NCBI RefSeq assembly: GCF_000003815.2 | Contig: NC_049995.1 | Span: 5,530,933-5,594,932 of the forward strand | From: Branchiostoma floridae | Lineage: Eukaryota > Chordata > Leptocardii > Amphioxiformes > Branchiostomatidae | Reading direction: 5' to 3' | DNA length: 64,000 nt | Shown here: positions 46,501-51,427 of the stretch, piece by piece | Numbering within the stretch: the stretch's first letter is position 1 | Layout of the letters: each line of letters opens with the position of its first letter | Position numbers and translations under genes: made by a program | Notes under the pieces: model-generated | Databases searched by the model: none | Seen by the model: only the letters and a program-made list of their open reading frames with translations | Told to the model about the DNA's origin: nothing

Positions 46501-48635
46501 CAGCAGAGCAGCTCCGACAGGGCCTGGCGCCACAACAAGCTAAACCGGTTTTTTTGTCAAAGATTATCACTTTGTGTGGTTATATTGTTCGGTCCATCGA
46601 GGGCGAAAGATCCCCAGTGAAAAAGTTCATAAGAGCCCGGGATCAGGCAATCTTCAAGACAGTATTTTTCGCGGGGGACAGAGTGGCTGACTTGATGAGA
46701 TGTAGAACGGAGCAAGTATATAGGTTGTCGTCCGGCGCTCTGTTATTCAATCATGTGTGGGGGGAAACACTGAGGGACGGAAGAGAGAATATTTTCTCCT
46801 TAGAGAGGACAGGGGACCCCGACTCATGCCCAGTGGAAGCTGTAAATTTCTATATCAACATGGCGGAGCATTTAGGGATTGCCCTGAAAGGTGGGTTTCT
46901 TTTTCGGGCGACTTCCAGAGAGGGTTTGGTATTGGAGGATCACCCTACCACTTCAGCAGTGGATGAGGCCTTTAAAAGGTACATGCAGAAAGCAGGTATA
47001 TACGAGGGGGAGAGGCTGCATGGGGCTAGGGCTGGTTGCGCCATATCTTTGCACATGGCAGGGGCGACAGACGAACAGATCATGTCCCATGTGGGCTGGT
47101 TTACTAAGAGTACCGCCTCGCACTATATGAAGATTGCGAAGGTGTTGAGGCCAGGGGGAGCCACCGCAAAGTTGGCCTCAGAGGAGGTAGCAAAGGCGGT
47201 CGAGGACTACTCGACCCGAAACAACCTCTTGGATTTAACCCCGATTTTGTAGTGCAAGGCGGGGGGTTAGTCAAATGGGGCCAGCAATGTCTGTCGTAAG
47301 TCGATTGTAGAGTAAAACCGCTCGTTTTGCAAGGCAACTAGGAAAATGCATTGTGTTGCAACTCATAGGTTTTCTTACGTTTTCTTTTGGTATGAATGTA
47401 ATATTCTACGAAAATGTTTGGGCTCCACCGTTGTTTCGCTAAGGTGTGGTTAACATACATTTGTTGATGAATAGAATGGCAACGCTGTGCAGCCACGTTA
47501 TGTAAGAAGTGGATTAATAAAGCAAAGTGAACAAGTATTTCATAAGCGTCGTTTTTGGGTGTATATGGGCGAAAGAGATGGAAGGAGAATGACAGGTCAT
47601 ACCGAATGAAGTGATGGAGGAAGGGGATGAGAATGGGTTAGTGAGGGGATGATGAGAGAGGGGTATGGACGTGAAAGTAGGGGAATTAGGTATTTGGGCG
47701 GCACCGTATGAGGACAAGAATGGACGGGTAGCGCGACGGAAGCGCTGTCCCCATTACTCATACGGATGATCCAATGTGTGCGCAGTGGGTATAGGTTACT
47801 ATTCCCATTGCGCACTGATTGGATTAGACTAATGAGTACACCTGTTCATACCATATAAGTACACGAGGGGCGAAGTGCCCACTGCCAGTACAGCGGACTC
47901 GTCCGACACTTGCCGGAGGAGCACGACGGAGACTGACGAAGGAGGTTAAGGAAGGAGTGGCGGACAAACAGGGGCATGTTTGGTAAAGCATGAGTTTCTT
48001 CCCACCCACCCACCCACAGTCTTTATAGGCTATGAGGACGAATCAGGCTCCGTTGCGCGACTTCGGCGCTGTCCCCATTACTCATACGGATGATCCAATG
48101 TGTGCGCAGTGGGTATAGGTTACTATCATGGTTCTAGCCAGCGCCTGTCCTTCCGTCCTTTGACGGAATTTTGCAGCTGGGGACAGATACAAATTTTGCC
48201 CATTTTATCATGTGATGGACAAAAATCGTCATAAAGATATCAATTGAACCAAGCTGAGTCTACCAGCAAAATTTGCCCCTCAAAATAAAGGAAATAACAT
48301 TTCACAGGGTCTATATTTCAACATTTTTCCCGAGGAGCATACTCCTGGCCCCCCTGGGATCATTGCACCTTTGAAAGGCTTTCCATTCAAAATTACGGGG
48401 ACGGAAAAAAGTTCCAGGCTGGCTAGAACACTCAGGTCCCTATTTGAATCTAAGTGAATCATATGTTGCTAGACAGGAAAGAGAGCAGCTCTGTTTGTGA
48501 ACTTTACTTACATCCACTGTCCTCCGCTACAGAAACGTCTGCGCTGCCACCGCTGCCGCCACTGCCCGCCACCGCCTCCAGACGGGACGTCACCACCTCT
48601 AACCGCTTCACGATACCAGCAAGGTCGGACGACAT
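16469..48635 (-). CDS. CAP: Adenylyl cyclase-associated protein (CAP/Srv2)
   Basis: Cytosolic actin regulator that, with cofilin, promotes actin subunit turnover and recharges monomers with ATP. Thirteen core exons plus two optional in-frame exons give 481-508 residues (vertebrate CAP is about 475). Order: N-terminal coiled coil with repeated R-L-E motifs (1-41), helical folded domain (about 45-222, with [20 protein letters not shown] and [11 protein letters not shown]), two polyproline tracts (about 231-257, profilin/SH3 binding), WH2 motif [25 protein letters not shown]-containing linker, and C-terminal CARP beta-helix domain ([51 protein letters not shown]). All phases agree. Intron 1 contains a 10-kb retrotransposon in opposite orientation. 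One lancelet gene is expected to represent both vertebrate CAP1 and CAP2. Confidence 0.97.
16559..17232 (-). other. CAP intron, nothing else seen
   Basis: AT-rich with short homopolymers; no repeat family or open frame recognised. Confidence 0.6.
17233..17376 (-). CDS. CAP: CAP CARP-domain exon
   Basis: Encodes [15 protein letters not shown], one of the most conserved stretches of CAP, contributing to nucleotide exchange on actin. Donor GTGAGT, 144 bases, phase 0-0. Confidence 0.96.
17620..17660. repeat. CAGA/CA microsatellite
   Basis: Four to five ACAG units run into a short AC tract in a CAP intron. Confidence 0.8.
18092..18174 (-). CDS. CAP: CAP CARP-domain exon
   Basis: Encodes [20 protein letters not shown], equivalent to the CKK...VFDD repeat of the beta-helix. 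Donor GTAGGT; phase 1 in, 0 out. Confidence 0.95.
18593..18977. mobile_element. hAT-type MITE with 8-bp duplication
   Basis: TIRs (left ...TGTTCTAGCCAG, right CTGGCTAGAACCCTG) are flanked by the exact duplication CTCTGAGC (18585-18592 and 18978-18985), the size used by hAT transposases. No coding capacity. Intronic in CAP. Confidence 0.85.
19026..19149 (-). CDS. CAP: CAP CARP-domain exon
   Basis: Encodes [19 protein letters not shown], the start of the beta-helix. Donor GTATGT; phase 0 in, 1 out. Confidence 0.96.
19803..19856 (-). CDS. CAP: CAP optional 18-residue exon (second KKW motif)
   Basis: Encodes [16 protein letters not shown]. The preceding exon already ends [11 protein letters not shown], so this is a partial duplication of that tail. 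Being 54 bases with phase 0-0, it can be skipped without changing frame. Vertebrate CAP has one such motif. Confidence 0.85.
20549..20635 (+). pseudogene. tRNA-like sequence (type II, Leu/Ser-like)
   Basis: GCCGGCGTGGCCGAGCGGTC gives a good A box and GGTTCGAACCC a perfect B box, followed by a T-run terminator. The acceptor stem does not pair with the 3' end (CTTGCTA), so it is more likely a tRNA pseudogene or SINE head than a working tRNA. Confidence 0.45.
21148..21392. mobile_element. PIF/Harbinger-like MITE
   Basis: AGGTGGTATCTCACTGCACT and its inverse end the element, with TTA on both sides (21145-21147, 21393-21395), the 3-bp Harbinger-type duplication. Subterminal GTGCAG motifs repeat inward. 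Confidence 0.75.
21479..21648 (-). CDS. CAP: CAP linker exon
   Basis: Encodes the end of WH2 (GLKKV), then [14 protein letters not shown], a Pro/Thr-rich spacer and [11 protein letters not shown]. Donor GTACGG; phase 1 in, 0 out. Confidence 0.95.
21991..22129. mobile_element. Compact foldback element
   Basis: ATACAACACGGTGTATTCCG and its reverse complement end a 139-base hairpin with GC-rich inner arms. In a CAP intron. Confidence 0.75.
22165..22215 (+). mobile_element. SINE head fragment
   Basis: A B-box-like GGTTCAAATACC in a GGTCGCAGGTTC context suggests a tRNA-derived piece; short and degenerate. Confidence 0.3.
22711..22906 (-). CDS. CAP: CAP polyproline and WH2 exon
   Basis: Two proline runs separated by Gly, then a Gly/Asp linker and [15 protein letters not shown], the actin-binding WH2 helix. 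The proline tracts create a G-rich plus strand at 22800-22880. Donor GTAAGG; phase 0 in, 1 out. Confidence 0.95.
23278..23550. mobile_element. MITE with perfect 45-bp inverted arms
   Basis: Positions 23278-23322 and 23506-23550 are exact inverted copies (GTTACTAGAATTTTTTATC...). Lack of divergence suggests recent insertion. It lies about 100 bases from a CAP exon. Confidence 0.85.
23652..23757 (-). CDS. CAP: CAP helical-domain exon
   Basis: Encodes [19 protein letters not shown] and [11 protein letters not shown], the last helices of the helical folded domain. Phase 2 in, 0 out. Confidence 0.95.
23758..23882 (+). repeat. Short ATCATCAGCACC tandem repeat
   Basis: CACAATCATCAGCACCT with TTCAACACA spacers repeats five to six times directly next to a CAP acceptor, placing a repeat in the branch-point region. 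Confidence 0.75.
23983..24324. mobile_element. hAT-type MITE with exact 8-bp duplication
   Basis: TIRs CAGGGCTCTAGCCAGC and GCTGGCTAGAGCCCTG are perfect; GTGCTAAC flanks both sides (23975-23982, 24325-24332). Best-preserved hAT copy here. Confidence 0.92.
24395..24515 (+). mobile_element. SINE fragment, plus orientation
   Basis: B-box-like region (CCTGTTTTCGAAACC) followed by TTTTGGGAAAGGCACCTCAC, the family tail. Confidence 0.5.
25337..25691. mobile_element. Second hAT-type MITE family
   Basis: Ends CAGGCTTTTAGC and GCTAAAAGCCTG with an exact 8-bp duplication TTCCTCAG (25329-25336, 25692-25699). Interior unlike the GTTCTAGCC family. Confidence 0.88.
25700..27389. other. CAP intron with repeat fragments
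   Basis: Two similar blocks near 25730 and 25880 (GATATCTTC...AAAATCTTA context) suggest an old duplication. About 26120-26290 shares the GCCCCTCAAAATGCAGGAAAT motif with hAT MITE interiors. A SINE fragment lies near 27290-27345. No genes seen. Confidence 0.5.
27390..27725. mobile_element. MITE with long inverted arms
   Basis: TAAAGCACTTACCAA...AGTCCTCTGAT and AAATGACCCAAAGC recur inverted at the other end (TTGGTAAGTGCTTTA). About 75-base arms with differences, in a CAP intron close to exon 27891. Confidence 0.75.
27891..27976 (-). CDS. CAP: CAP helical-domain exon
   Basis: Encodes [20 protein letters not shown] and RVLKDFKD, near-identical to vertebrate CAP. Donor GTAAGC; phase 0 in, 2 out. 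Confidence 0.96.
28875..28901 (-). CDS. CAP: CAP candidate 27-bp microexon
   Basis: Encodes KIPEANDPM between a CACTAG acceptor and a GTGAGT donor, phase 0-0. It would insert nine residues between GWVTM and NPKP, a loop where vertebrate CAP has none, so it is probably alternatively spliced. Confidence 0.65.
28902..30568. other. CAP intron, no gene seen
   Basis: Short frames in several phases at 29616-30214 have no domains. AT-rich unique sequence. Confidence 0.5.
30569..30658 (-). CDS. CAP: CAP helical-domain exon
   Basis: Encodes [20 protein letters not shown] and IPALGWVTM, matching the FRExNR...FNHLS...ALGW core. 30 codons, phase 0-0, donor GTACGG. Confidence 0.96.
30711..30990. mobile_element. 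hAT-type MITE, right end missing
   Basis: Starts TGTTCTAGCCAGCCTGAAAT and shares the interior of the 33158 copy (CTGGATTTTGAGTGGAAATC), but stops at about 30990 without the terminal repeat. Confidence 0.7.
31225..31290. repeat. CT and GT microsatellites
   Basis: A (CT)n run with one CG interruption followed by a (GT)n run. Confidence 0.85.
31397..31450 (-). CDS. CAP: CAP helical-domain exon
   Basis: 18 codons ([18 protein letters not shown]), matching the helix before FRExNR. Donor GTGAGT, phase 0-0. Confidence 0.9.
31755..31910 (-). mobile_element. SINE fragment
   Basis: Minus-strand CTTGTGTCCTTGGGAAAGGC tail and a degenerate B box (GGTTCAAATTTG) downstream of a shared TACTCATTTTCACCTG block. 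Confidence 0.6.
32330..32440 (+). mobile_element. SINE fragment, plus orientation
   Basis: B-box-like GGGTTTGACTACC then TTGTGCCCTTAAAGCTTGG tail. Degenerate. Confidence 0.4.
32511..32708. mobile_element. Short MITE, TAACGCTAGTTCACC ends
   Basis: TAACGCTAGTTCACCTTTATC is repeated inverted at the other end; an inner CGGATAAAGGTTACG block is also mirrored. 198 bases. Confidence 0.8.
33158..33466. mobile_element. hAT-type MITE, diverged duplication
   Basis: CAGTGCTCTAGCCAGCC...GCTGGCTACAACCCTG. Flanks ATCTACTG and ATCCAATG agree at six of eight bases, an older insertion. Confidence 0.78.
33475..34522. other. CAP intron, nothing distinct
   Basis: No repeat family, RNA or coding signal recognised. 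Confidence 0.5.
34523..34600 (-). CDS. CAP: CAP helical-domain exon
   Basis: 26 codons: [20 protein letters not shown] then CKEPSQ, matching the helix with the Cys-x-x-P turn in CAP. Donor GTCAGT, phase 0-0. Confidence 0.9.
34601..35302. other. CAP intron, nothing distinct
   Basis: AT-rich; a short GTTT run near 34621. No coding signal. Confidence 0.5.
35303..35403 (-). CDS. CAP: CAP helical-domain exon, common acceptor for alternative starts
   Basis: Encodes [20 protein letters not shown] then [10 protein letters not shown], the first helices of the helical folded domain (KEIGGDV in vertebrates). Begins in phase 1, which both upstream exons (48512-48644 and 36519-36720) satisfy. Confidence 0.94.
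35404..36518. other. CAP intron between alternative and common exons
   Basis: AT-rich, no repeat family recognised, no open frame of note. Confidence 0.5.
36519..36720 (-). CDS. CAP: CAP alternative first coding exon (Cys-rich N terminus)
   Basis: Starts [19 protein letters not shown] and runs 67 codons to a GTAGGG donor in phase 1, exactly fitting the exon at 35403. Two Cys at positions 3 and 6 followed by a basic cluster is the pattern of S-acylated, membrane-attached N termini. This would replace the coiled coil. No transcript evidence; a chance frame is possible, but frame, donor and phase all agree. Confidence 0.6.
36721..37962. other. Upstream of the alternative CAP exon
   Basis: Would contain the promoter of the Cys-rich isoform; no strong core element seen. 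A GGAA microsatellite is near 37715-37740 and the left copy of the hAT duplication GTCCCTAT is at 37959-37966. Confidence 0.4.
37963..38068 (+). repeat. Ngaro split direct repeat A1
   Basis: 106 bases, CTATTCCCATTGCGCACTGA to ...GACTCGTCC, same as A2 at 47799. Contains a CATATAAG TATA-like element likely used for transcription. Confidence 0.95.
38446..38904 (+). CDS. gag: gag exon 1 (Pro/Gln/Gly repeats)
   Basis: 153 codons. The 30-bp DNA repeat (38530-38830) varies mainly between Ala and Gly at one position, so the array is under frame constraint or very young. Confidence 0.75.
38446..41565 (+). CDS. gag: Ngaro gag, two exons
   Basis: Structural nucleocapsid-type protein. Exon 1 (38446-38904) starts [10 protein letters not shown] and carries about ten copies of a 10-residue [10 protein letters not shown] repeat. 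Exon 2 (41011-41565) begins with a charged helix ([14 protein letters not shown]) and ends in an Arg/Gly-rich region and one zinc knuckle, [14 protein letters not shown] (C-x2-C-x4-H-x4-C). The joint CAG|gtatct...cttag|GAC is phase 0, giving about 337 residues. Without splicing, exon 1 would stop at 38988 and exon 2 would need its own ATG at 41044. Splicing is therefore inferred from consensus sites and shared frame, not proven. Confidence 0.75.
38905..41010 (+). other. Putative intron within Ngaro gag
   Basis: 2.1 kb from GTATCT to TCTTAG. Mostly occupied by the 65/66-bp array. Frames on both strands cross the array without being genes. Confidence 0.65.
39255..40440 (+). repeat. 65/66-bp dyad-rich tandem array, 18 units
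   Basis: Units start ATGTACACGAGGTGTACGA at 39260, 39325, 39390, 39455, 39521 and on to 40377. Each holds two dyads: GTACAC-GAG-GTGTAC and CGCACTC-ggg-GAGTGGCG. A block of several units has itself been duplicated (39325-39785 resembles 39785-40377 with two extra units). Five units contain TATAAAAG. Degenerate units continue to about 40640. Confidence 0.95.
41011..41565 (+). CDS. gag: gag exon 2 (zinc knuckle)
   Basis: 184 codons and stop. Zinc knuckle close to the C terminus. Preceded by CTTTTCAATCTTAG, a good acceptor. Confidence 0.85.
   Translation, partial: DVADLRREVSEMRGLMSQLQQGRTVEDVRSELVYYAGRPQAAFDPHRAMGLMETLVQQARREAHPKANEFRIIVERASVHRDEWFFPGLILNQFGSGEEKKVGKDIDSFVNLQNKVRGGGGRGYVPTSSARGRSFGGRRQTPYYNPTPRRGRGRGRPGPQPDDACFNCGKQGHWVRGCPETPRK
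41566..43532 (+). other. Ngaro spacer between gag and pol
   Basis: No convincing frame. Contains an imperfect direct repeat about 300 bases apart (41638-41790 and 41920-42080, sharing CTCAGCCGATAATTGAGTA and AGTGCGCATGGACCTGCGTG-like blocks). May be intron or leader for pol. Confidence 0.6.
43614..45851 (+). CDS. pol: Ngaro reverse transcriptase / RNase H
   Basis: Copies element RNA into DNA and removes the RNA strand. The frame is open from 43533, but the first ATG is 43614, right after a TTCTACCTTCCAG acceptor-like tract, so the start may be created by splicing. RT motifs: [20 protein letters not shown] (fingers), [10 protein letters not shown] (motif A), [13 protein letters not shown] (motif B) and YIDD at 44478-44489 (catalytic). 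RNase [37 protein letters not shown] and [14 protein letters not shown]. The C-terminal [12 protein letters not shown]...WWPVVW block is typical of DIRS/Ngaro polyproteins. About 745 residues, intact. Its end overlaps the recombinase frame. Confidence 0.93.
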   Translation: MGPWLVPNVHEFEMHHPVCPIEAYKQHLLAEEVWITRRRDGKVIVPPPIQQVALGKIKASADSLMFRDPDKFLAGGIHRHLDEWKEILGDGPGDREVLGWIENGVNILDFLQPFTGSYKGETYMDSAFPPPRYFQKSFSCRPFAKVVSDTIRARIVSGAVNIWGRVGEVPPPYLVMPLTVEPGKPRLCHDLRYLNKWMKDCPFQLDSILNLTKYVGRNQYQTKCDDKSGYDHVLYTESSKPLVGFQWGGIWYVSASLSYGWKESAFVYQKIGLVPMHRIRALGVPSSLYIDDRHAERLRLQRRGEPAESKELSKPQVVVWSDFELAQAACFIMCYTLVVLGYFIGINKSQLDPVKFLEFLGLGVDSRLLAFLVPERKRVSVAKIRDEALAQDRVPIVTLQKLTGKLVSFSLAVPAAKLYCREMFAAIAKAERDGSTIPIQGGVLRELKHWKFLDNWEGCVTWRKEKHEVVTLSSDASGFKWAGSVETSEGEVRIGDYWQGSETDESIAVKETEALTRVLLSMEEHVRDKRVIARVDNANLISAWENQGGKSLGLVRAVVKLWETVVTLNVDLSLRYVPSAANPADAPSRKLSGKDAQLHPEVFASIDAQFGGSQGFDTDLMALPSNVQTGRDGKKLKFFSPYPVPGTEGVDVLTQSLEGRNAYVFPPFVMIEPILSFIWEQKASVTVVLPDLTPRKFWWPVVWSRAVKAVKVAEAGQLVLRCPSRRGRWTTRPTESDLWAFQFES
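45707..46258 (+). pseudogene. Ngaro tyrosine recombinase, N-terminal part
   Basis: Frame overlapping the end of pol by about 145 bases; no ATG until 46037, so expression by frameshift or splicing is likely. Carries a zinc-ribbon-like CALC...CQRC pair and an N-terminal DNA-binding helical region ([30 protein letters not shown]). The family pattern continues in another frame from about 46243, indicating a small indel, and then meets the gap. Confidence 0.75.
46293..46392. other. Assembly gap (100 N)
   Basis: Exactly 100 undefined bases, the convention for a gap of unknown size. It splits the recombinase gene. Confidence 0.99.
46395..47252 (+). CDS. Ngaro tyrosine recombinase, catalytic part
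   Basis: Cuts and joins DNA through a covalent tyrosine. Family motifs: first Arg in [12 protein letters not shown]-x-x-R in [13 protein letters not shown], a Trp in the H/W position (HVGWFTKST) and nucleophile Tyr in ASHYMKIAK. The frame is open from the gap edge; the reading start inside the gap is unknown. Ends at TAG 47250-47252, followed by about 490 bases of 3' region before B1. Confidence 0.9.
   Translation, partial: RAIFAKNGKGSDWDERLGLGNPAASGEVKSYLKAVTAEQLRQGLAPQQAKPVFLSKIITLCGYIVRSIEGERSPVKKFIRARDQAIFKTVFFAGDRVADLMRCRTEQVYRLSSGALLFNHVWGETLRDGRENIFSLERTGDPDSCPVEAVNFYINMAEHLGIALKGGFLFRATSREGLVLEDHPTTSAVDEAFKRYMQKAGIYEGERLHGARAGCAISLHMAGATDEQIMSHVGWFTKSTASHYMKIAKVLRPGGATAKLASEEVAKAVEDYSTRNNLLDLTPIL
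47742..47802 (+). repeat. Ngaro split direct repeat B1
   Basis: 61 bases from GCGCTGTCCCCATTACTCAT to GGTTACTAT, identical to B2. Weaker similarity extends about 35 bases to the left. Confidence 0.95.
47799..47904 (+). repeat. Ngaro split direct repeat A2
   Basis: Copy of A1, overlapping B1 by the shared CTAT. Confidence 0.95.
48066..48126 (+). repeat. Ngaro split direct repeat B2
   Basis: Copy of B1; ends CTAT directly against the hAT MITE terminal CATGGTTCTAGCC. Confidence 0.95.
48127..48435. mobile_element. hAT-type MITE carrying the Ngaro insertion at its left edge
   Basis: CATGGTTCTAGCCAGC...GCTGGCTAGAACACTCAG. Right flank GTCCCTAT (48436-48443) matches GTCCCTAT at 37959-37966, just left of Ngaro. 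The MITE therefore inserted first, and Ngaro later entered its left target duplication. Confidence 0.88.
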
Positions 48636-48644
48636 CGTGTAAAA
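48512..48644 (-). CDS. CAP: CAP canonical first coding exon
   Basis: ATG at 48635, then [20 protein letters not shown], the N-terminal coiled coil used for oligomerisation, and a Gly/Ser linker. Its 5' edge is a strong acceptor (pyrimidine tract plus CTACAG), so at least one more exon lies upstream. The nine bases before the ATG are open in frame. Donor GTAAGT, phase 1. Confidence 0.92.
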
Positions 48645-49800
48645 CTGTAGAGAAAAAGAGAAAGACACTGGTTAATAAGTTAGGAAAGCTATGGGACAAG
48701 CGATCAGAATGATGCTGTTGTTTAAAATGCTAGAATGAGTAGAAAACAAAGTTTTTACCGCTAAAATTAAATGTCTAAAGCTACAATTTGTTCCCCCCCC
48801 AAACTATTAAAATTACCATTTTATACAATATAAAAATTCAATGTTTTATTGAGTTTTAACATTTAATTTATTCGCCGCAGTATCAGAGGACTATAGCTAC
48901 CCATGTTTGGAATCCCCTTTGGGTTCCAACCAAGCGTGTCAAATTTCAATAGAAATGAAAAATTATCAACTGTATTATGTACATGCATATGAGTCACAGA
49001 GTTGCAAGCCAATTTTTATTAATAATTATACAAAAAGAATGCAGACAACAGTTTTGAATATATATCTAGAAAATGTTTGAGACATCCAAATATACTATAT
49101 TACATGCTCAAGAATCTCATAAAATACCCTCAGACAAATAAAAATGCTGATGTTGTGCTTTCATCCCATGGCCATTGATTCATTTATATTAGTTATCAAC
49201 TGTCAGATATTGAATAATTGTTATCATTAAGCTTAAGCCAAAAGATAGATAAGTTATATTGTAGATAACTTGAAATATTTTCTAGTTTGAAATACTTATC
49301 ATTATAAACTACACTGTACGTAACCTTCTGCTCTGTAGCTACATTTATAATGACAATTCTAACAGTAACACTAATACAAGTCCTAAAACACTTGGACAAC
49401 GCTAAAGGCCTATACGTGAACTTAAACTGAAGAAAAAGTGATAACTTAAAGCGTAGCACATACAAGTTGTTTCATAATCATAATAATCATGTACATTGTA
49501 TACCGTAACATCATGCCCATACCTAAGCATTTGCAAGTGGCATTTACAATATCAGTGTGATATTATACTGATAATTACACTGATATTATTTGATACAAGT
49601 TGTAAAGAGATAGATAGACAAATGCATGTGGATATATTGATATGTTAGAAAGAAAACACTTTTACAGTCAATCGTACAGAGGCAGTTTAAGTGTTGTAGG
49701 ATTTTAAAACGCTAAAGTGAGTATGATACTCTACCAAACAGATGTCTTGTTGTGAAATAGACCTTTGTTGTGAGTATCGTCCCTTCACAAGTTTTGACAT
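48645..49800. other. CAP upstream intron, no gene seen
   Basis: AT-rich sequence between the first coding exon and upstream alternative exons; no repeat family recognised. Confidence 0.5.
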
Positions 49801-49807
49801 ACTGAAT

Positions 49808-49865
49808 CAGGCCCAGGTTCAGGTCCGAACCTGGACCTGAGCCACTGGACCTGAACCGGACCTGG
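49808..49865. repeat. Nested palindromes of GGACCTG/CAGGTCC
   Basis: CAGGTTCAGGTCCGAACCTG, GGACCTGAGCC and GGACCTGAACC repeat in both orientations over about 58 bases. Confidence 0.8.
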
Positions 49866-49917
49866 ACCTGAATTTTCTGTACCGGTACCCACCCCTAGCG
49901 ACCACCATGCAGACCCT

Positions 49918-50368
49918 CTAGTGTACTAATCTCCAAGCAGATCCACGGTGGCATAATATAGTATCAAACCCACTGTAGAATCTGCATTCATTCGGCTTCA
50001 CAAAAGGCTATTAACATCCAATTGTTGCCTAATCAAACTGTGCTTGCTGTGTAGGTGTTAATTGCCCTCCTTCCTGTTTGGCGCGGATTTCCTACAGGGA
50101 TGTGCGCGGGTCAATGAAATTATCCAATTAAGATACAAATTGCTCGTAAAATCATTAGCACCTCGGATATTCATGTAGCTGTTAATATAGCACAGGGAGG
50201 GGCAGAGACACCTTTATTCAATAGAAATGCTCCTCCCTGTTCGAGTAAAGGCAGATCTCCAGTGCCCATTTGACTCCCTTTGGCCGGCTATACTCCTTGG
50301 CCAGCTTTGATACTACATGTGTATAATATATGGCACCGTAGAATCTGCTTGGAGATAATAGTGTACTA
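49918..50368. mobile_element. MITE, TAGTGTACTAATCTCCAAGCAGA ends
   Basis: Left TAGTGTACTAATCTCCAAGC; right end its inverse (GCTTGGAGATAATAGTGTAC region). About 450 bases, close upstream of the 50.4-kb exon. Confidence 0.7.
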
Positions 50369-50418
50369 CAAAAAGCAGGCAGTGCAGACAGAGAAAACTC
50401 AAACCCTTAGACACATAC

Positions 50419-50496
50419 TGGTATCTCATTTCTTCTGCGTCCACTCTTAACGCTGTCCGAAAACGTGCGGGGGTCAATGTCGCCTTCCTCCAACAT
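50419..50496 (-). CDS. CAP: CAP candidate alternative first exon B
   Basis: ATG at 50496 opens 26 codons (MLEEGDIDPRTF...) to a GTATGT donor in phase 0, matching the phase-0 frame upstream of the ATG in the 48512-48644 exon. A CCAAT box (50513-50517) and the YY1-like AAGATGGCGG (50534-50543) lie immediately upstream, so this is probably a promoter-proximal exon. Coding use is uncertain. Confidence 0.45.
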
Positions 50497-50545
50497 GGCG
50501 TCAAAACTCTAACCAATCACATTGCAGGAGGGAAAGATGGCGGAA
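50497..50545 (-). promoter_or_regulatory. CCAAT plus YY1-like promoter motif
   Basis: GTGATTGGTT (inverted CCAAT) directly before the ATG of exon B, with AAGATGGCGG just upstream, a known initiator-associated YY1 motif, followed by GGAAG. Confidence 0.5.
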
Positions 50546-50989
50546 GAAAAGAAATGAAAATTTATAGGAAGAACAGGATAGCTTTTAGGATGTGCGTATA
50601 GAAGCCAGTCAAAATATAGTGCAAGCTATAGCTAAAAAGTATAAGGAAAGTACATGCAGAATAGAAGAAGGAATACTTTTTTAGTCAAAACATTGATCAG
50701 TAAGCATACAAATCAAGTGGCAAATTGAATGTACATTATGGCATGAATAATTTAGGAAGAAAAATTAAATTTGTTGTGCAAAGAAAATTACTACTACTTA
50801 TACTATAGATGCATTCTCTGATCAGAAAGCAAGGCAAAGTAATTTGATGAGTGCTATCATAGATGATTTTCCAAAGCTCCCATATGAACCATTAATGGTT
50901 AAGTTGCCAGAGTTTCAGACCAATAAGATGTCAAGAGTTTGACCACTGACCTCGAACAGAAGTTGCCCCTACTAGTACATGTACCTTCT

Positions 50990-51180
50990 AGGTTTTGCTA
51001 CTCTCCAAACAGAGGTTCGGCTCTGGCTGTTTTATGACCTTTCTTTCAGTAGTTTTATCAGGCTTTCTATTTTACACTCTTTCTTGATGTCTCACGGCCA
51101 CAAGACATAGAAAGCAAGATAAAAACGACCAAAAAAAAACACGTCAAAAAACAGTCAGATCCTAACCTCTGCTTGAAGAG
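50990..51180. mobile_element. MITE with CTCTCCAAACAGAGGTT end
   Basis: CTCTCCAAACAGAGGTTCGG...and, inverted, AACCTCTGCTTGAAGAG at about 51164-51180. Related ends occur at 10243, 60979 and 63352. Confidence 0.65.
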
Positions 51181-51427
51181 TAGGTTTGTAATTCCCATGC
51201 TACACACATTCAACACTGTTTACTTCTAGGGATTATAATACACGATCCTCGTTATAACCGGGTGGTACCAAAGGGTTTTACTTTTAAGTTTGAAAGAAGC
51301 GTTTGTATGGGAGCCATGGAAAACCAACTAGGATGTCACATAGGCTAAGAGAAAATCTGTATCGTGTATGTGCAAATTTTAAAGAAAAGACTGAAAGTGC
51401 AAGGACAGGAAAGAAAAGAGCGAGCAC

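Larger units (their letters stand above)
37963..48126 (+). mobile_element. Ngaro-type tyrosine-recombinase retrotransposon
   Basis: Retrotransposon that integrates through a tyrosine recombinase on a circular intermediate rather than an integrase. Evidence: split direct repeats in the order A1 - coding region - B1 - A2 - B2, the hallmark of Ngaro elements; gag with zinc knuckle; reverse transcriptase/RNase H; tyrosine recombinase; no target duplication of its own. CTAT is present at the start of A1, at the B1/A2 junction and at the end of B2, consistent with a 4-base crossover. It lies antisense in CAP intron 1. A frameshift and assembly gap affect the recombinase, so this copy may be defective, but the near-identity of A1/A2 and B1/B2 argues for recent insertion. 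Confidence 0.93.
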
